Assembly (NCBI RefSeq): GCF_022138605.1
Contig: NZ_JACBFS010000009.1
Span: 1 to 64,000 of the forward strand
Direction of reading: 5' to 3'
Source of the DNA: Xanthobacter sp. NM-25
GTDB lineage: Bacteria > Pseudomonadota > Alphaproteobacteria > Rhizobiales > Xanthobacteraceae
DNA length: 64,000 nucleotides
This document shows positions 8,635-18,143 of this stretch, one piece after another; within the stretch, counting starts at the first letter, position 1; each line of letters opens with the position of its first letter. The notes beneath the pieces were generated by a model. It did not search any database, had not been told where the DNA came from, and saw only the letters and a program-made list of their open reading frames with translations. The translations under genes were made by a program, and so were the position numbers.

Positions 8635-10968
8635 TCAGATGAACAGGGCCAGGCGCGCGGCCGCGGCGGCCGCCCCCTCCCCCCGCAGAAACTCCGGCAC
8701 CTCGGCGGAAGGCATGGGCCGCCGGAACAGGAAACCCTGCGCATATTCGCAGCCGCGGTCGCGCAGGAAGCGGGCCTGCCCCGCGGTTTCGACCCCTTCG
8801 GCCACCACCCGCATGCCGAGATTGCGCCCGAGCTCGATCACGGCACACACAATCGCCGTGTCAAACGCATCCTGCTCGATGTCCTTCACGAAACCGCGGT
8901 CGATCTTGATGGTGTCGATGGGCAACTGCTTGAGATGGATGAGGCCGGCATAGCCGGTGCCGAAGTCGTCGAGCGCCACCCGCACCCCAGCACGGTAGAG
9001 TTCATCCAGCGTCGGCGCGAGATGATCGGAATTGCGACCGAGAAAGACAGTCTCGGTAATCTCCACGTCGAAGCGATCCGCCTCCACGCCGGCCGCATGA
9101 AACTGCCGCAGAAGCCGGCTGGCGAGGTCCCGGTAGGTGAACTCCGCCGGTGACAGATTGATGGCGATGCGACCGCAGTCGTAGCCCGCCTCGATCCAGC
9201 CCCGCACGTCGCTGGTGACCTTGCGCACCATGCGCTCACCGATCAGAACCGACAGCTCCCGGTCCATCAGCGCCATCTCAAACGCGGCAGGGGCCAGCAC
9301 CGTGTGGGCCGAGCGGCGCCAGCGCACCAGGGCCTCGAAGCCCGCCAGGCGACCGGTCGTCAGCGACACCTTGGGCTGGTAATAGGGCACGATCTGGTCA
9401 TCGGCCAGCGCCCCCATCATCTCCCGCAGGAGCGTGAGCCGCTCGGACACCACCTGGCGCATGGCCGGCGCATAGATCATGACCCGGTTCCGCCCCTGCT
9501 GCTTGGCGGCATAAAGGGCGAGGTCCGCGTCCTTCATCAATTCGCTGTAGCTGCAATCATGCTCGGGACACGACGCCACCCCGACGCTGGCCTTGGTGGA
9601 GAGCTGGCGCCCCTGGTGGGGCACCGGCCGCCGCAGGTCGGAAACGATCCGCTGCGCCAGCCGCCGGCCGACATCCAGCGCATCTGGCGCCACCAGCAGC
9701 ACGACGAATTCATCGCCGCCCAGCCGTGCCACCACACCGCGCTCACCCACCAGGGCGCGCAGGCGCAGGGCGGTTTCCGACAACACCACATCGCCGGCAT
9801 CGTGACCGAGGGAATCGTTCACGTCCTTCAGGCTATCGAGGTCGATCAGCATCAGGCACACCCCCTGCCCCGCCGGCCGGGTGGCGAGCGCCGCCTCCAG
9901 CCGCGCGTGGAAGGCCGGCCGGTTGGGAAGGCCCGTCAGCGCATCATGGGTGGCGGCATGGCGCACCTGCAGCTCGATGGCATTGCGCTCGGTGACGTCG
10001 ATCACCGCCGAAACCAGGCCCGGGGCCCCCTCCATCTCGATCCGCGCGGCGGCCAGCAACACTTTCCGCGCGCTGCCGTCGGACAGGCGGATGCTGGTCT
10101 CGAAATCGGTCACGTAGCCGTCCTCATCCAGCCGCGCCATCAGTTGGCTGCGATCGCCGGGCTGCACGTAAAGGTCGAGGATGCGCACCGAGGGGACCAG
10201 ATCGGCGGACGTGCCGTAATAGCGGCGCGCCGCCTCGTTGAACTTCAGCACCTCCCCGCCGTCGCGCGTGGTCACCACCAGCGGCAGCGGCACGGCATGG
10301 AAGGTCTTCTCCAGGAGGTTTTCGCTCTCGCGCAGCCGCTCGTTGGTGCGGCGCTGGGCCGCCACCGCCGCCCACTGCAGACGATCGCGCCGATTGGCCC
10401 GCGACAGCACGATGATCAGGGCGGCATTCAGCGTCGCAACGGCCACCGTAAGCCCGATGGAGACCCGCCAGGGCTCGGCGAAATCGATATAGCCGATCAG
10501 CAGCATCACGCTCACGCCCACGCCGCTGCCGACGGACAGCCAGAAGGCGGCCGGCACGGTGAGATAGAGGATCGTCGGCAGCAGCACCACCACGAACAAG
10601 GCGAGCTCGCTGCGGGTCGCCACCAGCACCGCCACGCCCGCGCCGGTCACCCATTGCCAGAGCACCGAGACCGCATCGAGCTGCCGGGCGGTGCGGACAG
10701 CATCCACCGCCACCAGGCAGATCAAGGCGATGAAGATCACGGCGAAGCGCGCCGAGAGGGCCACCACGAAATGCGCGGTGCCCTCGAACCGCCAGTCGCT
10801 CAGGAGAAAAAGGGCATTCAGCACCGCCGACAGGGCGAACATGATCCGCACATGTCGCTTCAGCTCATTCAGACGATCGGCGCGAAACGCCGCCTCCCGC
10901 TCGGGATCGGCAAACTCCCCCCCAAGTGCGGTCAGGCGCAGGTCATCAGCAGTCTCCGACTGCGCCAT
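8635..10968 (-). CDS. Membrane-bound PAS-GGDEF-EAL cyclic-di-GMP enzyme
   Basis: 777 residues. Several hydrophobic segments (about 40-215) form a MASE-like membrane sensor, followed by a PAS/PAC region (about 225-340), GGDEF and EAL. The diguanylate cyclase site RLGGDEFVVLL is intact. The phosphodiesterase domain has FEALVRW, the conserved acidic block DDFGTGYAGL and KIDRGFV, so both activities are possible. Such proteins make or break the second messenger cyclic-di-GMP and set motile versus sessile behaviour. The product and signal cannot be read from sequence. It is read leftward toward nifA, but 400 bases separate them and no shared transcript is evident. Confidence 0.93.
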   Translation of the reverse strand: MAQSETADDLRLTALGGEFADPEREAAFRADRLNELKRHVRIMFALSAVLNALFLLSDWRFEGTAHFVVALSARFAVIFIALICLVAVDAVRTARQLDAVSVLWQWVTGAGVAVLVATRSELALFVVVLLPTILYLTVPAAFWLSVGSGVGVSVMLLIGYIDFAEPWRVSIGLTVAVATLNAALIIVLSRANRRDRLQWAAVAAQRRTNERLRESENLLEKTFHAVPLPLVVTTRDGGEVLKFNEAARRYYGTSADLVPSVRILDLYVQPGDRSQLMARLDEDGYVTDFETSIRLSDGSARKVLLAAARIEMEGAPGLVSAVIDVTERNAIELQVRHAATHDALTGLPNRPAFHARLEAALATRPAGQGVCLMLIDLDSLKDVNDSLGHDAGDVVLSETALRLRALVGERGVVARLGGDEFVVLLVAPDALDVGRRLAQRIVSDLRRPVPHQGRQLSTKASVGVASCPEHDCSYSELMKDADLALYAAKQQGRNRVMIYAPAMRQVVSERLTLLREMMGALADDQIVPYYQPKVSLTTGRLAGFEALVRWRRSAHTVLAPAAFEMALMDRELSVLIGERMVRKVTSDVRGWIEAGYDCGRIAINLSPAEFTYRDLASRLLRQFHAAGVEADRFDVEITETVFLGRNSDHLAPTLDELYRAGVRVALDDFGTGYAGLIHLKQLPIDTIKIDRGFVKDIEQDAFDTAIVCAVIELGRNLGMRVVAEGVETAGQARFLRDRGCEYAQGFLFRRPMPSAEVPEFLRGEGAAAAAARLALFI

Positions 10969-11219
10969 CGCTCTCGTCCCCCCAAGAACCTCGACTGAAC
11001 AGCAAAAGTGTAATCGTCACATAAAGATGTTGCCAGCGCGCCAGCGGCAAGCCCGGCATTTTTTCCGCCCCCAGGTTGTGCGCATCCCCGCTCCAGACGC
11101 ATCCCGCAAAGAGATGATGCGGCCTGCCGCTCGCCTCGGCGCGACGCGCAGGCTATATGCGCTTTGAGCCACCGGGCGACCGGCGGCCTGTCCCGTGGCC
11201 CACACTCCGGAGCCGGCCG

Positions 11220-12443
11220 ATGCTCGGCGCGCAGCGCATTCTCCTCATCATCGGCGGTGGCATCGCCGCCTATAAGTGTCTCGACCTGATCCGCCGGCTC
11301 AAGGAGCGCGGCGCCACCGTTCGGGTGATCCTCACCGCCGCCGCCCAGCAGTTCGTCACGCCGCTGGCCGTGGGCGCGCTCTCGGGCGAGCGGGTGTTCT
11401 GCGACCTGTTCGATCTCACCGCTGAGCACGACATCGGCCACATCCGCCTGTCCCGTGAAGCCGACCTGGTGGTGGTGGCCCCGGCCACCGCCGACCTGAT
11501 GGCGAAGATGGCCCAGGGGCATGCGGATGACCTCGCCAGCACCGCTCTGCTGGCCACCGACAAGCCGGTGCTCATCGCCCCGGCCATGAATCCGCGCATG
11601 TGGGCCCATCCGGCCACCCGGCGCAATCTGGCGCAGTTGCAGGCCGACGGCATCGCCGTGGTGGGCCCCAACGCCGGCGCCATGGCCGAGCGCGGCGAGT
11701 TCGGCGAAGGGCGCATGGCCGAGCCGCAGGAGATTCTCGATGCCGTCATCGCCCGGCTCGACGCCACGCGCGCCGCGCCGATGCCCACCGTCCTGGCGGG
11801 GCGCCGGGTGCTGGTCACCTCCGGCCCCACCCACGAGCCCATCGACCCGGTGCGCTACATCGCCAACCGCTCATCCGGCAAGCAGGGGCACGCCATCGCT
11901 GCGGCCGCAGCCGCAGCCGGCGCCGAGGTGGTTCTGGTGAGCGGACCGGCCGAGGCGCCGGATCCGGCCGGGGTTGAGGTCATTCATGTGGAGAGCGCCC
12001 GCGACATGCTGGCGGCCGTGGAGAACAGCCTGCCGGCGGATGTCGCGATATTCGCCGCAGCGGTGGCCGACTGGCGGGTGGCCGACGCCGCCAGCCAAAA
12101 GATCAAGAAGGGCCCGGCCGGCGCGCCCATCCTGACGTTGGTGGAGAATCCGGACATCCTCGCCACCATTTCCCGCCACCCCACGGCCCGCCCCCGGCTG
12201 GTGGTGGGCTTCGCCGCCGAGACCCAGACGGTGCTGGAGAACGCCCAGGCCAAGCGCGCCCGGAAAGGCTGCGACTGGATCGTCGCCAATGACGTTTCCC
12301 CAGAGACCGGCATCATGGGCGGCGACAGCAACACCATTCATCTGGTCACCGCCACAGGGGTCGAGGACTGGCCTTCGGCCTCAAAGGTCGAGGTGGCCCA
12401 TCGCCTGGTGGCGCGCATCGCCACCGCGCTCGAAGGAGAATAG
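11220..12443 (+). CDS. coaBC: Bifunctional phosphopantothenoylcysteine decarboxylase / phosphopantothenate-cysteine ligase CoaBC
   Basis: 407 residues from MLGAQRILLIIGGGIAAYK. The flavin-dependent N-terminal half (CoaC) carries the PAMNPRMW signature. The C-terminal half (CoaB) has SGPTHEPIDPVRYIANRSSGKQG, the dimer-site AAVADWR and KIKKG. Together they carry out two successive steps of coenzyme A synthesis from phosphopantothenate. The open frame could begin 63 bases earlier, but this ATG matches the family start. dut follows after two bases, an arrangement common in proteobacteria. Confidence 0.96.
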   Translation: MLGAQRILLIIGGGIAAYKCLDLIRRLKERGATVRVILTAAAQQFVTPLAVGALSGERVFCDLFDLTAEHDIGHIRLSREADLVVVAPATADLMAKMAQGHADDLASTALLATDKPVLIAPAMNPRMWAHPATRRNLAQLQADGIAVVGPNAGAMAERGEFGEGRMAEPQEILDAVIARLDATRAAPMPTVLAGRRVLVTSGPTHEPIDPVRYIANRSSGKQGHAIAAAAAAAGAEVVLVSGPAEAPDPAGVEVIHVESARDMLAAVENSLPADVAIFAAAVADWRVADAASQKIKKGPAGAPILTLVENPDILATISRHPTARPRLVVGFAAETQTVLENAQAKRARKGCDWIVANDVSPETGIMGGDSNTIHLVTATGVEDWPSASKVEVAHRLVARIATALEGE

Positions 12444-12445
12444 AT

Positions 12446-12916
12446 ATGACTTCCCCTGCACCGCGCGTGCGCGTGCAACGCCTGGACGGCGCCGACGACC
12501 TGCCGCTGCCCGCCTATGCGAGCCCCGGCGCCGCCGGGCTCGACCTGTGCTGCGCCGTGCCCGCCGACGCGCCGCTGACCCTGGCCCCGGGCGCCTTCGT
12601 GGCCGTGCCCACCGGGCTCGCCCTGGCGCTGCCGCCCGGCTTCGAGGGCCAGGTGCGGCCGCGCTCGGGGCTGGCGCTGAAACACGGCATCACCGTGCTG
12701 AACGCGCCCGGGACGGTGGACAGCGACTATCGCGGCGAGGTGAAGGTGATCCTCATCAACCACGGCCCGGCTCCGGTGACCTTCACCCGCGGCATGCGCA
12801 TCGCACAACTGGTGGTGAGCCCCGCGCCGCAAATAATGCTGGAAGAATCCGGGGATTTGGGAGAAACTGCACGCGGCGCCGGTGGTTTTGGTTCAACGGG
12901 ACTATCCGGCATGTGA
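12446..12916 (+). CDS. dut: dUTP pyrophosphatase
   Basis: 156 residues. All five trimeric dUTPase motifs are present: GAAGLDL, RPRSGLA, the catalytic LNAPGTVDSDYRGEV, RGMRIAQLV and the C-terminal arm RGAGGFGSTG. It hydrolyses dUTP to dUMP, keeping uracil out of DNA and supplying thymidylate synthesis. It starts two bases after the coaBC stop with GAAGGAG as ribosome site inside coaBC, so the two are one operon. Confidence 0.97.
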   Translation: MTSPAPRVRVQRLDGADDLPLPAYASPGAAGLDLCCAVPADAPLTLAPGAFVAVPTGLALALPPGFEGQVRPRSGLALKHGITVLNAPGTVDSDYRGEVKVILINHGPAPVTFTRGMRIAQLVVSPAPQIMLEESGDLGETARGAGGFGSTGLSGM

Positions 12917-12937
12917 GGTTGGATTAGTTACAGTCAA

Positions 12938-13378
12938 ATGCCGCGTTTATCCGACAAGAGCCTTCTCGCCATCGCCGCCGTGGTGGATGTCGCCGTCCAT
13001 GCGCGCGGCACCCCGGTTGCCGCCAAGGCCCTTGCGGCGCGCCACGGCCTGCCGCCCCGGCGGCTGGAACCGGTGCTGCAGGCGCTGGTGCATGCCGGCG
13101 TGCTGAAGGGCGTGCGCGGCCCCCGTGGGGGCTATGAGCTCGCCCGCGAGCGGCGCCGCATCTCGGTGGCTGAGATTGTCCGCGTGGTGGAAGGGGCGGA
13201 GGAAGAGAAGGACATCGTTCTGCCTCCGCTGGTCAGCGACGTCGTGCAACCGGCTGTGGCGGCGGCGGAGGCGACCTTCGACACCGCCCTCGACGCGGTC
13301 TCGCTGGAAGACCTGTGCCAGGCAGCCGATGGCAGCGGCCATGGCTTCGCCCCGGAACGCATTGATTTTGCCATTTGA
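12938..13378 (+). CDS. Rrf2-family transcriptional regulator
   Basis: 146 residues with an N-terminal winged helix-turn-helix (about 5-80) containing LPPRRLEPVLQALVHAGVLKGVRGPRGGYELAR, typical of Rrf2 proteins. The three clustered cysteines that hold an Fe-S centre in IscR or NsrR are missing; only one Cys (in EDLCQAAD) is seen. That makes a CymR-like, metabolite- or partner-sensing role more likely than Fe-S sensing. cysK begins 47 bases downstream on the same strand, which suggests it regulates cysteine synthesis; in Bacillus, CymR works together with CysK. The sulfur role is inference from context. Confidence 0.85.
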   Translation: MPRLSDKSLLAIAAVVDVAVHARGTPVAAKALAARHGLPPRRLEPVLQALVHAGVLKGVRGPRGGYELARERRRISVAEIVRVVEGAEEEKDIVLPPLVSDVVQPAVAAAEATFDTALDAVSLEDLCQAADGSGHGFAPERIDFAI

Positions 13379-13425
13379 CGACCCGCGGCGCGGGTCCGAC
13401 ATCGTCTGAATTCAAGGAGCTCACC

Positions 13426-14412
13426 ATGGCCGATTCCGCAGCCAAGGTCATTCCCGCCAAACTGCCCCGCCCGGGCCGTGGCTTCGTCTACGATTCCATC
13501 ACCGACACCATCGGCAACACCCCGCTGGTGCGCCTCAAGCGGCTGCCGCAGCTGCGCGGGGCCAAGGCGGAGATTCTCGCCAAGCTCGAGTTCTTCAATC
13601 CCATCAACAGCGTCAAGGACCGCATCGGCGTGGCCATGGTGGATGCCATGGAGCAGGCCGGCGTGCTCGACGCCGACACCGTGCTGGTGGAGCCCACCTC
13701 CGGCAACACCGGCATCGCCCTTGCCTTCGTGGCGGCGGCGCGCGGCTACCGCCTGATTCTGGTGATGCCGGAGAGCATGTCCATCGAGCGCCGCAAGATG
13801 CTGGCACTGCTGGGCGCCGAGCTGGTGCTGACCCCCGCCAACCTCGGCATGAAGGGCGCCGTGGCCAAGGCCGAGCAGCTCATCCAGGAACTGCCGAAGG
13901 CGGTCATGCCGCAGCAGTTCAAGAACAAGGCCAATCCGGAGGCCCACCGCCGCACCACCGCGGAGGAGATCTGGAACGACACCGACGGCAAGGTGGACGC
14001 GGTGGTGTCCGGCGTCGGCACCGGTGGCACCATCACCGGCATCGGCCAGGTGCTCAAGGCCTACAAGCCCGCCATCCGCATGGTGGCGGTGGAGCCCGAG
14101 GATTCCCCGGTGCTGTCGGGCGGCGCCCCCGGCCCCCACAAGATCCAAGGCATCGGCGCCGGCTTCGTCCCCGAGGTGCTGGACCGTGCCGTCATCGACG
14201 AAGTGGTGACGGTGGGCAACCAGACGGCCTTCGACACCGCGCGCGCGCTCGCCCGCTATGAGGGCATCCCCGGTGGCATTTCCTCCGGCGCCGCCATCGC
14301 TGCCGCCCTCGAGATCGCGGTGCGGGACGATATGGCCGGCAAGACCATCGTTGCCATCGTCCCCTCCTTCGCCGAGCGCTATCTGTCCACGGCCCTGTTC
14401 GAGGGGCTCTGA
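13426..14412 (+). CDS. cysK: Cysteine synthase A (O-acetylserine sulfhydrylase)
   Basis: 328 residues, starting MADSAAKVIP after AAGGAG. It is a PLP enzyme joining O-acetylserine and sulfide to make cysteine. The PLP lysine is in NPINSVKDRIG, substrate-loop motif TSGNTGIALA follows, and GTGGTITGIG holds the cofactor phosphate. The PSFAERYLSTALFEGL end is typical of CysK, not of CysM or cystathionine beta-synthase. It lies downstream of an Rrf2 regulator and ends at a clear terminator. Confidence 0.96.
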   Translation: MADSAAKVIPAKLPRPGRGFVYDSITDTIGNTPLVRLKRLPQLRGAKAEILAKLEFFNPINSVKDRIGVAMVDAMEQAGVLDADTVLVEPTSGNTGIALAFVAAARGYRLILVMPESMSIERRKMLALLGAELVLTPANLGMKGAVAKAEQLIQELPKAVMPQQFKNKANPEAHRRTTAEEIWNDTDGKVDAVVSGVGTGGTITGIGQVLKAYKPAIRMVAVEPEDSPVLSGGAPGPHKIQGIGAGFVPEVLDRAVIDEVVTVGNQTAFDTARALARYEGIPGGISSGAAIAAALEIAVRDDMAGKTIVAIVPSFAERYLSTALFEGL

Positions 14413-14443
14413 GTCCCGCCGCAACAGTGGCCCGATCATCCTC

Positions 14444-14475
14444 AGGGACGGCGCGCACCGCACGCCGTCCCTTTT
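14444..14475 (+). terminator. Rho-independent terminator of cysK
   Basis: GGGACGGCG (14445-14453) pairs perfectly with CGCCGTCCC (14463-14471), followed by TTTT. It lies 32 bases past the cysK stop. Confidence 0.88.
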
Positions 14476-14620
14476 GCATGTCTCAGCGGAGGTAGACAGG
14501 GGCTGGGGCGAGGTCGCACGATGGATATGGCCGAGAGGACTGGCCCGACGGACCACCGACCTCTGATGTCTACGCCTGACCGCCGCACATGAGGTCCGCG
14601 CCGAAGCCGGCGCCTCGACC

Positions 14621-14881
14621 TCAGTTCCCTGGCTCCCCGTCCGCACTGACCGTCCCCGCGTCCCGCGCCAGCCGCATCAAGGCCGCGTGCCGGGCCACGT
14701 CGTAGTGGATGCTGCCCTGCAGACGCGCCCGCCGCGCCTGGCGAAGCGCCCGCAGCAGATCCAGCGGCGCCGGATAAAGAACCCGCAGCGCCGCCGTGCC
14801 GCGCTCGACCTGGGCCTTGCCGTCTTCCGCTCGAAAGGCGCGAATGCGCGTCCGGTGAATTTTCGCCTCGCTCGCCCTCAT
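14621..14881 (-). CDS. Small basic protein of unknown function
   Basis: 86 residues from MRASEAKIHRTRIRAFRAED. The ATG at 14881 has a strong GGAGG about ten bases upstream. The product is rich in Arg and Ala and probably mostly helical; no signal peptide or membrane segment is visible. I do not recognise a family. The frame could extend upstream to 15010, but that part is AT-rich and un-gene-like. It is divergent from the DnaA domain IV gene across an AT-rich 220-base region that probably carries both promoters. Confidence 0.6.
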   Translation of the reverse strand: MRASEAKIHRTRIRAFRAEDGKAQVERGTAALRVLYPAPLDLLRALRQARRARLQGSIHYDVARHAALMRLARDAGTVSADGEPGN

Positions 14882-15102
14882 GCTCCATCCTCCGAGAGGC
14901 AAACACTGTGCCCAAGGCCGGAACAAGGGGGATAAGTTCCTAGAACGATGAAGCACCATCGGCGGGCGAAAAATCACGCATATCATTACAAAATAATATT
15001 TTTTATTCACCTCACTTAGGCGATGCGCAGCCGGAGCATCCCCGTGCCCTTGCAGCGCCGCATGATGGGTGTAGGAAAAGATACCTACTATTCGAGGTTG
15101 CC

Positions 15103-15480
15103 ATGCCTGAGTTTGAAGTTGTATCTGCGCACCTCCAACCCGCCCCCGGCCGCACCACCGGTGCCCGTGCGCAGGGCCGAACCGCAGATGGCGCCCGGAT
15201 CGCCATCGCCCTGGTGGCGGCCAGCAGCGGCATCGCGACGGACGCCTTGCTCAATCTGAAGCGTTCCTCGGCACCGGTGGCAGCCGCCCGTCAGCTGGCC
15301 ATGTATGTCGCCCATGTGGGCCTCGGCCTGTCCCAAGCCGATGTCGCCCGCGTGTTCCAGCGCGACCGCACCACCGTGGCCCATGCCTGCCGCCGCATCG
15401 AGGACCTGCGCGATGGCACCAGCTTCGACCGTCGGGTCAGCCTGCTGGAAGCCTGCGCCCGCTGGGCCGTGGAGGATTGA
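15103..15480 (+). CDS. Stand-alone DnaA domain IV (DnaA-box-binding fold) protein
   Basis: 125 residues. The C-terminal half (about 60-110) reads APVAAARQLAMYVAHVGLG, then LSQADVARVFQRDRTTVAHACRRIED. It matches the helix-turn-helix and signature of DnaA domain IV, where DRTTVAHA corresponds to DHTTVLHA of DnaA. There is no AAA+ ATPase domain, so it cannot act as an initiator by itself, though it may bind DnaA boxes or similar sites. The N-terminal 55 residues are not recognised. The next gene (DUF6456) follows after three bases. A role in gene control, or in competing with DnaA, is speculation. Confidence 0.82.
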   Translation: MPEFEVVSAHLQPAPGRTTGARAQGRTADGARIAIALVAASSGIATDALLNLKRSSAPVAAARQLAMYVAHVGLGLSQADVARVFQRDRTTVAHACRRIEDLRDGTSFDRRVSLLEACARWAVED

Positions 15481-15483
15481 GGC

Positions 15484-16083
15484 ATGCCTGCCGGTCAGAA
15501 CGCCCCACACCCCGGCGCCACCGCCTCCTGCGAGGGCACCCCCGCGTCGCGGACCACCCGGCCCCGACGCCGCAAAGGATCGCCGGCATCCGCCAGCGCC
15601 GCGCCGCCAGCACCGTCTCTGAATCTGGCGGAAAGCCCGCTCACCTGGCTGGCACGGCGCAACGGCAAGGATGGGCGGCCGCTGGTGGACGAGGCCCAGC
15701 TCGCCGCCGGCGAGCGCCTGCGCGCCGACTTCACCCGCGCCCAGCTCACGCCCCGCGTCACCAGCAACTGGTCGGCGCTCATCACCAGCGGCCGGAGCCC
15801 CGAGGCCTTCACCGACATGGTCCTGGCGGCGCGCCAGCGGCTGCGCCACGCGCTGGCGGCCGTGGGGCCCGAGCTGTCTGGTGTGCTGCTGGACGTCTGC
15901 TGTTTCCTCAAGGGGCTGGAGGCGGTGGAGGGGGAACGCCGCTGGCCGCCACGCACCGCCAAGGTAGTGCTGGGACTGGCCCTTCAGCGCCTCGCCGCCC
16001 ACTACGGCCTCGCTACCACCGCCCGGGGCCGGGCCCGTGGCACCATCCGCGCCTGGAGCGCCGACGACGACCCTCCCGCCTGA
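15484..16083 (+). CDS. DUF6456 domain protein
   Basis: 199 residues. A disordered Pro/Ala/Arg-rich N-terminus (about 1-45) is followed by a conserved helical domain beginning SPLTWLARRNGKDGRPLVDEAQLAAGERLRADF. This block is familiar from proteins annotated DUF6456 in Hyphomicrobiales; the function is unknown. The many basic residues and the pairing with a DnaA domain IV protein three bases upstream suggest a DNA-related role (inference). No membrane segment or signal peptide. Confidence 0.8.
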   Translation: MPAGQNAPHPGATASCEGTPASRTTRPRRRKGSPASASAAPPAPSLNLAESPLTWLARRNGKDGRPLVDEAQLAAGERLRADFTRAQLTPRVTSNWSALITSGRSPEAFTDMVLAARQRLRHALAAVGPELSGVLLDVCCFLKGLEAVEGERRWPPRTAKVVLGLALQRLAAHYGLATTARGRARGTIRAWSADDDPPA

Positions 16084-16280
16084 CCCTCTTGGTATCGGCG
16101 CCTCGTCCGCATGCCCGCGGCGCAGGCCTCCCGCGCGGCCGGCGCCGGCCGCGCATGGCGGAAAAGGCTTCCTTTCGCCCGAATTCGCACTAAGACAGCG
16201 GTCATAATGTTGCGTTGCCCGGGGTCGATGCGCACGAAGGTGTCGGCCCCGCACCCGCGCATGAGAAGGCGAAGAGGAAC

Positions 16281-18134
16281 ATGCCCCAATACCGCTCCCG
16301 CACCTCCACCCACGGCCGCAACATGGCCGGCGCCCGCGGCCTGTGGCGCGCCACAGGCATGAAGGACGGAGATTTCGGCAAGCCCATCATCGCGGTGGTG
16401 AATTCCTTCACCCAGTTCGTGCCGGGACACGTGCACCTGAAGGATCTCGGCCAGCTGGTGGCACGCGAGATCGAGAAGGCAGGCGGCGTCGCCAAGGAAT
16501 TCAACACCATCGCGGTGGATGACGGCATCGCCATGGGCCATGACGGCATGCTCTATTCGCTGCCATCCCGGGAGATCATCGCCGACAGCGTCGAGTATAT
16601 GGTGAACGCCCATTGCGCTGACGCCATGGTGTGCATCTCCAATTGCGACAAGATCACCCCCGGCATGCTGATGGCGGCGCTGCGCCTCAACATTCCCGCG
16701 GTGTTCGTTTCCGGCGGCCCCATGGAGGCCGGCAAGGTGCTGCTCTCCACCGGGCCGAAGAAGGTGGACCTCATCGACGCCATGATCGCGGCGGCCGACG
16801 ACAAGGTCACCGATGCCGACGTGCAGGTGATGGAGCGCTCCGCCTGCCCCACCTGCGGCTCGTGCTCCGGCATGTTCACGGCCAATTCCATGAACTGCCT
16901 CACCGAGGCGCTGGGCCTGTCGCTGCCCGGCAACGGCTCCATCCTCGCCACCCATGCGGACCGCAAGCGGCTGTTCGTGGAGGCCGGCCACCTCATCGTC
17001 GATCTCGCCCGCCGCTATTACGAGCAGGACGATGCGCGCGTGCTGCCGCGCGCCATCGCCACCTTCCAGGCGTTCGAGAACGCCATGACGCTGGACATCT
17101 CCATGGGCGGCTCCACCAACACGGTGCTGCACCTTCTGGCCGCCGCCAACGAAGGCGAAGTGCCCTTCACCATGGCCGACATCGACCGCCTTTCCCGCAA
17201 GGTGCCCGTGCTGTGCAAGGTGGCCCCCGCCGTGGCCGACATCCATATGGAAGACGTGCACCGGGCCGGTGGCATCATGGCCATTCTCGGCGAGCTCGAC
17301 CGGGCCGGCCTCATCCATAGTGATCAGGCCACCGTCCATGCGCCGACGCTGAAGGACGCCCTGGACCGCTGGGACGTGAAGCGCACCACGGCGGAGAGCG
17401 TCACCACCTTCTATCGCGCCGCCCCCGGCGGCGTGCCCACCCAGGTGGCCTTCAGCCAGGCCAGCCGCTGGGACACCCTGGATACCGACCGGGAAAAGGG
17501 CGTGATCCGCGATCTCGCCCACGCCTATTCCAAGGATGGCGGCCTTGCGGTGCTGTTCGGCAACATCGCCCTCGATGGCTGCATCGTGAAGACGGCGGGC
17601 GTCGATGCCTCCATCCTCACCTTCAAGGGCCCGGCCCGCATCTTCGAGAGCCAGGACGCGGCGGTGGAAGCCATTCTTTCCACCGGGCGCATCCAACCCG
17701 GCGACGTGGTGCTGATCCGCTATGAAGGTCCGCGCGGCGGCCCCGGCATGCAGGAGATGCTGTATCCGACCTCCTACCTGAAGTCGAAGGGCCTCGGAAA
17801 GGCCTGCGCCCTGGTCACCGACGGGCGCTTCTCCGGCGGCTCCTCAGGCCTGTCCATCGGCCACGTCTCGCCGGAAGCGGCGGAAGGCGGCGCCATCGGC
17901 CTCGTGGAAGAAGGCGACATCATCGAGATCGACATCCCGAACCGCATCATGCGCGTGGCGGTGAGCGACGAGGTGCTCGCCACCCGCCGCGCCGCCATGG
18001 AGGCGAAAGGCGATCTGGCCTTCAAGCCGGAGAACCGCAAGCGCGTGGTGTCGCAGGCCCTTCAGGCCTATGCGGCGCTCACCACTTCCGCCGCCCGCGG
18101 CGCCGTGCGCGACGTGCGCGGCCTCAAGCGCTGA
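16281..18134 (+). CDS. ilvD: Dihydroxy-acid dehydratase
   Basis: 617 residues, the standard length for the E. coli-type enzyme. It converts 2,3-dihydroxy-isovalerate or -methylvalerate to the 2-oxo acids, the third shared step of valine, isoleucine and leucine synthesis. The Fe-S ligands lie in SNCDKITPG and CPTCGSCSGMFTANSMN; KTAGVD and GRFSGGSSG, the latter near the catalytic region, are also present. The ATG at 16281 follows GAAGAGGAAC. The frame is open 66 bases further up, but the family starts here. It stands alone and ends at a stem-loop. Confidence 0.96.
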   Translation: MPQYRSRTSTHGRNMAGARGLWRATGMKDGDFGKPIIAVVNSFTQFVPGHVHLKDLGQLVAREIEKAGGVAKEFNTIAVDDGIAMGHDGMLYSLPSREIIADSVEYMVNAHCADAMVCISNCDKITPGMLMAALRLNIPAVFVSGGPMEAGKVLLSTGPKKVDLIDAMIAAADDKVTDADVQVMERSACPTCGSCSGMFTANSMNCLTEALGLSLPGNGSILATHADRKRLFVEAGHLIVDLARRYYEQDDARVLPRAIATFQAFENAMTLDISMGGSTNTVLHLLAAANEGEVPFTMADIDRLSRKVPVLCKVAPAVADIHMEDVHRAGGIMAILGELDRAGLIHSDQATVHAPTLKDALDRWDVKRTTAESVTTFYRAAPGGVPTQVAFSQASRWDTLDTDREKGVIRDLAHAYSKDGGLAVLFGNIALDGCIVKTAGVDASILTFKGPARIFESQDAAVEAILSTGRIQPGDVVLIRYEGPRGGPGMQEMLYPTSYLKSKGLGKACALVTDGRFSGGSSGLSIGHVSPEAAEGGAIGLVEEGDIIEIDIPNRIMRVAVSDEVLATRRAAMEAKGDLAFKPENRKRVVSQALQAYAALTTSAARGAVRDVRGLKR

Positions 18135-18143
18135 CGCTCCGGT

